Of a stretch of 64,000 nt of DNA, positions 60,776 through 64,000 are shown piece by piece. The notes beneath the pieces were generated by a model. The model was given only the letters and a program-made list of their open reading frames with translations. It had not been told where the DNA came from and searched no databases. Within the stretch, counting starts at the first letter, position 1. Each line of letters opens with the position of its first letter. The DNA lies in contig JADJCV010000004.1 in the NCBI GenBank assembly GCA_016703025.1, positions 1,553,501-1,617,500 on the forward strand, given 5' to 3'. This DNA comes from Candidatus Avedoeria danica (GTDB taxonomy: Bacteria; Chloroflexota; Anaerolineae; Epilineales; Epilineaceae). A program made the translations under genes and the position numbers.

Positions 60776-62005
60776 GTGTCGAACGTTCGGCACGAAGCGG
60801 GCGATCCGACGGATCCGACCGTCCCGGTCACCGCCGAGATCGTGACGATCGGCGACGAGCTCGTGCTGGGCGAGGCGCTCGACACGAACGGCCGGGATCT
60901 GGCCCGCGCGCTGCGCACGATCGGCGTCGCCGTGACGCGCCAGACCACGGTCGGCGATGCCGTCGACGGCGTGGCCGCCACGATCCGTGAAGCGGCGTCG
61001 CGCGCGCGGATCGTCCTCACGACGGGCGGCCTCGGGCCGACGTTCGACGATCCAACGCGCGAGGCGGCGGCACGCGCCGCGGGCGTCCCGACGGTGTTCC
61101 TCCCCGATCTCTGGGCGACGATCACAACGATGTTCGAGCGCTTCGGACGGGTCCCGACGGACAACAACCGCGCACAGGCGTTCGTGCCAGCCGGTGCGCA
61201 CGTCATCCCCAACCCGGTCGGGACGGCGCCGGCATTTGCCGTCGATGTCCGCGACGCGTGCGTGATCTGCCTGCCGGGCGTCCCGCGCGAGATGCGCTAC
61301 CTGACCGAGCATGCAGTGCTGCCGCTGCTCGTGGCGCGCTTCGGCCTGACCGAACGGCTCTGGCTGCGAACGCTGCACTGTGCCGGCATCGGCGAGTCGG
61401 CGCTCGACGCGGCGATCCACGACATCGTGGGCACCGTGCGGCAAAGCAGTGCGCTGGCGGTCGGGCTGGCGGCGCACCTTGGCGTCGTCGATGTCCGGCT
61501 GACGGCCCGCGCGGCGACCCGCGAAGCCGCGGACGTCCTCATCGCCCCGATCGAGTCCGCGATCCGGGACCGGCTCGGCGACGCCGTTTTCGGCGCGGAC
61601 GACGAGACGCTTCCTGGCGTCGTGGCCGCGGCCCTGGCGGCGCGCGGCTGGCGCATCGCCGGCGTGGAGGCAGGCGTCGGCGGGGCGCTGGCGGCGGCGC
61701 TGGCAGGGGCGGGCGATGTGTGCGCGGGCGTCGAGGTCGTGACGGACACGCTCTCCGCCGCGGCGCTCGAGGCCGCCGTGGCCGCGGCCCGCCGGTCGCG
61801 CCACGTCGAGGTCGGCGTCGGCGTCAGCCTGCGGCGGGCGGGCGATCCGGCGCACCCAGCGCCCACCGCGGGGCGGATCGACGTCTGCATCGCCACGCCG
61901 GACGGCGTGACGACGACGACGCTGGCGCACGCCGGGCACCCGGACAGCGGGCCGAGCCGGGCGGTGGCGGCGGGGGTGGATGGGGTGCGGCGCGCGATCG
62001 GCTGA
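60776..62005 (+). CDS. CinA-family protein with degenerate NMN-deamidase domain
   Basis: A protein of 409 residues from GTG 60776. The N-terminal MoCF-like domain (about 18-185) has TAEIVTIGDELVLGEALDTN, TTGGLGPTFDD and PGVPREM, as in CinA pyrophosphatase domains. The middle region (about 190-275) is as in full CinA. The C-terminal PncC-like domain (about 280-409) keeps the fold but its normally conserved AESCTGG loop reads VEAGVGG, so the Ser and Thr are gone and NMN deamidase activity is doubtful. No ribosome site is obvious; translation may be coupled to the SDR gene. Convergent with the M50 gene. Confidence 0.85.
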   Translation: MSNVRHEAGDPTDPTVPVTAEIVTIGDELVLGEALDTNGRDLARALRTIGVAVTRQTTVGDAVDGVAATIREAASRARIVLTTGGLGPTFDDPTREAAARAAGVPTVFLPDLWATITTMFERFGRVPTDNNRAQAFVPAGAHVIPNPVGTAPAFAVDVRDACVICLPGVPREMRYLTEHAVLPLLVARFGLTERLWLRTLHCAGIGESALDAAIHDIVGTVRQSSALAVGLAAHLGVVDVRLTARAATREAADVLIAPIESAIRDRLGDAVFGADDETLPGVVAAALAARGWRIAGVEAGVGGALAAALAGAGDVCAGVEVVTDTLSAAALEAAVAAARRSRHVEVGVGVSLRRAGDPAHPAPTAGRIDVCIATPDGVTTTTLAHAGHPDSGPSRAVAAGVDGVRRAIG

Positions 62006-62011
62006 GGGCCG

Positions 62012-63097
62012 TCACCGATCGCGGCGCTGGCCGGCGGCTTGGATCGCCAGGAACTCGCCCACGTTCTCGATCGTCAGCAGGCCGACGAGCCGACCGTCGG
62101 CCTCCACGGGCACCACCTGGATGCCGGCGCCCTGCATCCGGCCGACGGCGTCGATGAGCCGTTCGTCGGCGCCGGCGCGCGGGAAATCGCGGCGCATGAG
62201 GTCGGCGACGGGCGTGTCGAGCGCCTGGCGGTGGAGGGCGGCGAAGAGCTCGGTGCGCAGCACGACGCCGACGAGCACGCCATCGTCGACGACCGGGAAG
62301 TCGGCTTGGCTGCCGGAGAGGATGAGCGAGGTCACGCGGTGGAGCGGGTCGGACGGCGCGACGACGTCGAAGCGCGTCAGCATTGCGTGGGCGACCGTTA
62401 TCCCGCCGAGGGCGGCCTGCGCCTGCACGGCGCCGGCCTCCTGCCCGGCTGCGATCCAGACGAAGAAGGCGATGAACAACAGGATCGGGTTGCCGAACAG
62501 TCCGAGCAGGCCGAACAGGAGCGCGATGCCCTGGCCGAGGCTGGCGGCGACGCGGGTGGCGCGGGCGTAGGGCAGGCGCAGGGCCAGGAGGGCGCGCAGG
62601 ACGCGGCCGCCGTCCATCGGGAACGCCGGGATCATGTTGAAGACGGCCAGCGAGAGGTTGATCACGGCCAGCCGCTCCAGGAGCGGGCCCGTGGCCGTGC
62701 TCAGCCCGGCGAACGGGATCCATGAACCGGTCGCACCCAACCAAGCGAACAGCGCGGCGAAGATGGCCACGTTCACGAGCGGTCCGGCGACGGCGACGAC
62801 GAGCTCCTGCCGCGGTTCGGACGGCATCCGCTCGAGGCGCGCGACGCCGCCGATGGGGTAGAGCGTGATGTCGCGCGTCGGGATGCCGTAGCGGCGGGCG
62901 GCGACGGCGTGGCCGAGTTCGTGTAGCAGGACGCAGCCGAAGAGGAGGACGAAGAAGAAGACGCCCTCGAGCGCGGCTGCGAAGCTGCGATCCCGCAGAT
63001 AGGTCGAGACGCCCAGATACGCGAGCAGCAGGACGAACGTGGCGTGGATGTAGATGTCGATGCCGAATGGACGTCCGAGCTTGATCGACCAGCGCAC
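62012..63097 (-). CDS. Site-2-type M50 zinc metalloprotease with CBS pair
   Basis: A protein of 361 residues from GTG 63097, four bases after the previous gene's coding end. Membrane domain: the zinc motif HELGH (59-63) lies in the helix after FFFVLLFGCVLL, and the third ligand Asp162 in FNMIPAFPMDGGRVLRA. Six helices are predicted overall (to about 220). A C-terminal CBS pair (about 235-355) has DFPVVDDGVLVGVVLR and GIQVVPVEADGRLVGLLTIENV. Such proteases cut transmembrane substrates, often anti-sigma factors, and CBS domains bind adenine nucleotides. The ECF anti-sigma candidate encoded elsewhere in this window is one possible substrate, by inference only. Confidence 0.92.
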   Translation of the reverse strand: MRWSIKLGRPFGIDIYIHATFVLLLAYLGVSTYLRDRSFAAALEGVFFFVLLFGCVLLHELGHAVAARRYGIPTRDITLYPIGGVARLERMPSEPRQELVVAVAGPLVNVAIFAALFAWLGATGSWIPFAGLSTATGPLLERLAVINLSLAVFNMIPAFPMDGGRVLRALLALRLPYARATRVAASLGQGIALLFGLLGLFGNPILLFIAFFVWIAAGQEAGAVQAQAALGGITVAHAMLTRFDVVAPSDPLHRVTSLILSGSQADFPVVDDGVLVGVVLRTELFAALHRQALDTPVADLMRRDFPRAGADERLIDAVGRMQGAGIQVVPVEADGRLVGLLTIENVGEFLAIQAAGQRRDR

Positions 63098-63100
63098 GGA

Positions 63101-63853
63101 TCAGCCGTTCGGTGACGCGGGCGCGCCGAACGGCGCGGCGCCGGGTCGCCAGGCGGACCCGGCCGGTGCGAGCGCCTCCGGGCGCCAGGGCGAGTCCTCC
63201 CAGCCGGGCACCTGGACGATGCGATCGTCCTCGAGGATGTAGCCCGTCAGCGAACGCCCGTATACGCAGCCCGAGTCCAACCCGACGGCGTACGGCGTGC
63301 CGTCCCGGCGGCGCTTGACGACGAGGCCGCCGGGCGCGTCGTGGCCGAAGATGATCGGCTTGTCGGCGGGCTCGTAGAAGTCGTGCCAGCGCGGGCCGAC
63401 GATGCCCTTGGCGGGGGGCCAGAGCCGGATCGTCAGGAGCTGCGACCGGTCCGTGCCCGCCAGGCCGGCCTTCGGGTGGACGCCGGCATGAACGAGCAGG
63501 AACTCCGGCGTGTCGATGTACAACGGACGGGCTTTGAGCCAGGCGAGCACGTCGTCCGCGACGGGCCACAGGGCCGCGACCTGATCGCGATCCTTGTCCT
63601 TCTCGAGGCAGAGCGTGCCGCCGGAGAGGCGATCCTCCAGCAACCGGATCAGCCAGTCGTCGTGGTTGCCCAGCACCATCTCGGCGCCGGTGGCGCGCAC
63701 GATGTCCCAGACCCCGAGCGGGTCGGGGCCGCGCGAGAAGGCGTCGCCGGTGAGGTAGAGTCGATCCGTGTGACGGTCGTAGTCGAGGCGGGCAAGCAGC
63801 GCGGACAGCGCCTGGGCGCAGCCGTGCACGTCGCCGATGAACAGCGTCCGCAT
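63101..63853 (-). CDS. Metallophosphatase of the PP2A/ApaH type
   Basis: A protein of 250 residues from ATG 63853 (upstream in-frame starts lack conservation). Metallophosphatase motifs in order: FIGDVHG, LYLTGDAFSRGPDP (GD but Ala-Phe rather than the usual Leu-Val after it), LGNHDDWL, LVHAGVHP and IFGHDAPGG. The family covers symmetrical Ap4A hydrolases and small Ser/Thr phosphatases; specificity cannot be told here. It is followed within four bases by the M50 protease gene, so both are probably one operon. Confidence 0.9.
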   Translation of the reverse strand: MRTLFIGDVHGCAQALSALLARLDYDRHTDRLYLTGDAFSRGPDPLGVWDIVRATGAEMVLGNHDDWLIRLLEDRLSGGTLCLEKDKDRDQVAALWPVADDVLAWLKARPLYIDTPEFLLVHAGVHPKAGLAGTDRSQLLTIRLWPPAKGIVGPRWHDFYEPADKPIIFGHDAPGGLVVKRRRDGTPYAVGLDSGCVYGRSLTGYILEDDRIVQVPGWEDSPWRPEALAPAGSAWRPGAAPFGAPASPNG

Positions 63854-63932
63854 GGCTCGTATGGCCCCCTGTGAGTCCCCTGGCCTGCCATTCCCATGAA
63901 CACAGGCCTGCAAACCGTGATCGCGACGAAAA

Positions 63933-63965
63933 GCATAGGCTATGACGAGAAGCATAGGCTATAAC
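63933..63965 (-). promoter_or_regulatory. Two tandem palindromic boxes upstream of the phosphatase/M50 operon
   Basis: CATAGGCTATG (63934-63944) is an 11-base palindrome with a central G, and CATAGGCTATA (63953-63963) repeats it 19 bases on. They lie about 80-110 bases before the phosphatase start, in an AT-rich patch that also contains -10-like TATAGCC on the minus strand. Likely an operator or activator site. Confidence 0.5.
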
Positions 63966-64000
63966 GGGCGGCGGGGCGAAGAGATTCGGGCGAGGGGAGC

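Overview
The window is a very GC-rich bacterial chromosome segment with tightly packed genes and strongly GC-biased third codon positions. The content best fits a Chloroflexota (Anaerolineae/Ardenticatenia-like) genome. It has secreted proteins with Thr/Pro linkers, SdrD-B-like and DUF11-type modules, CAP (SCP/PR1) proteins, LPxTG-type anchors, many GTG starts, and C-terminal tails of the '-VYLPLA-' kind. The taxonomic call is inference; no rRNA or other firm marker is present.

Layout. 1-4.5 kb (minus): a truncated secreted Thr/Pro-linker protein, an isoaspartyl peptidase/asparaginase and a CAP-dockerin protein. 4.7-7 kb: a fused E1 alpha-beta 2-oxoacid dehydrogenase. 7-9.6 kb (minus): a lipoprotein and a short copper-amine-oxidase-like protein that overlap by GTGA, followed by a small zinc-ribbon membrane protein. 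9.8-13.5 kb (minus): a heterodimeric ABC exporter. 13.7-13.9 kb: a selenocysteine tRNA followed by a strong hairpin. 14-15.6 kb (minus): a TlpA-like thioredoxin and a SurA-N-like protein. 15.8-18.3 kb (plus): another ABC exporter, then rpsT with a textbook terminator. 18.3-19 kb: a protease-dead LexA/UmuD-like protein behind a strong promoter carrying repeated TGTTCTA boxes, then 15-bp tandem repeats. 19.3-29.3 kb (plus): a giant YfhO-flippase fusion, a SelW-like selenoprotein with an in-frame UGA, a TPR protein and a 1334-residue secreted repeat protein. 29.4-33.8 kb (plus): ECF sigma factor, membrane anti-sigma candidate, response regulator and histidine kinase. 33.8-46.8 kb (minus): a DUF11-type surface protein, a giant subtilase and a three-gene LPxTG cluster with a structured leader. 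46.8-51.5 kb (minus): an unknown protein, pyrG, a second CAP protein and a VWA-like protein. 51.6-55 kb (plus): a DinG-family exonuclease-helicase and EF-P. 55-64 kb: DUF4230 protein, metallo-beta-lactamase fold hydrolase, M28 lipoprotein peptidase, PIG-L deacetylase, SDR, CinA-like protein, M50 protease with CBS domains and an ApaH-like phosphatase.

How it fits together. Much of the segment builds and remodels the cell surface: secreted repeat proteins, sortase substrates, proteases, lipoproteins, exporters and a glycan-type flippase. It also carries a surface-signalling cassette. The most distinctive feature is evidence of selenocysteine decoding: a tRNA-Sec and, about 10 kb away, a CxxU Rdx-family gene with a bacterial SECIS-like hairpin just after its UGA. 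selA, selB and selD are not in the window. A second theme is a TANNNT -10 box placed 6-7 bases before the start codon of several genes, which predicts leaderless mRNAs.
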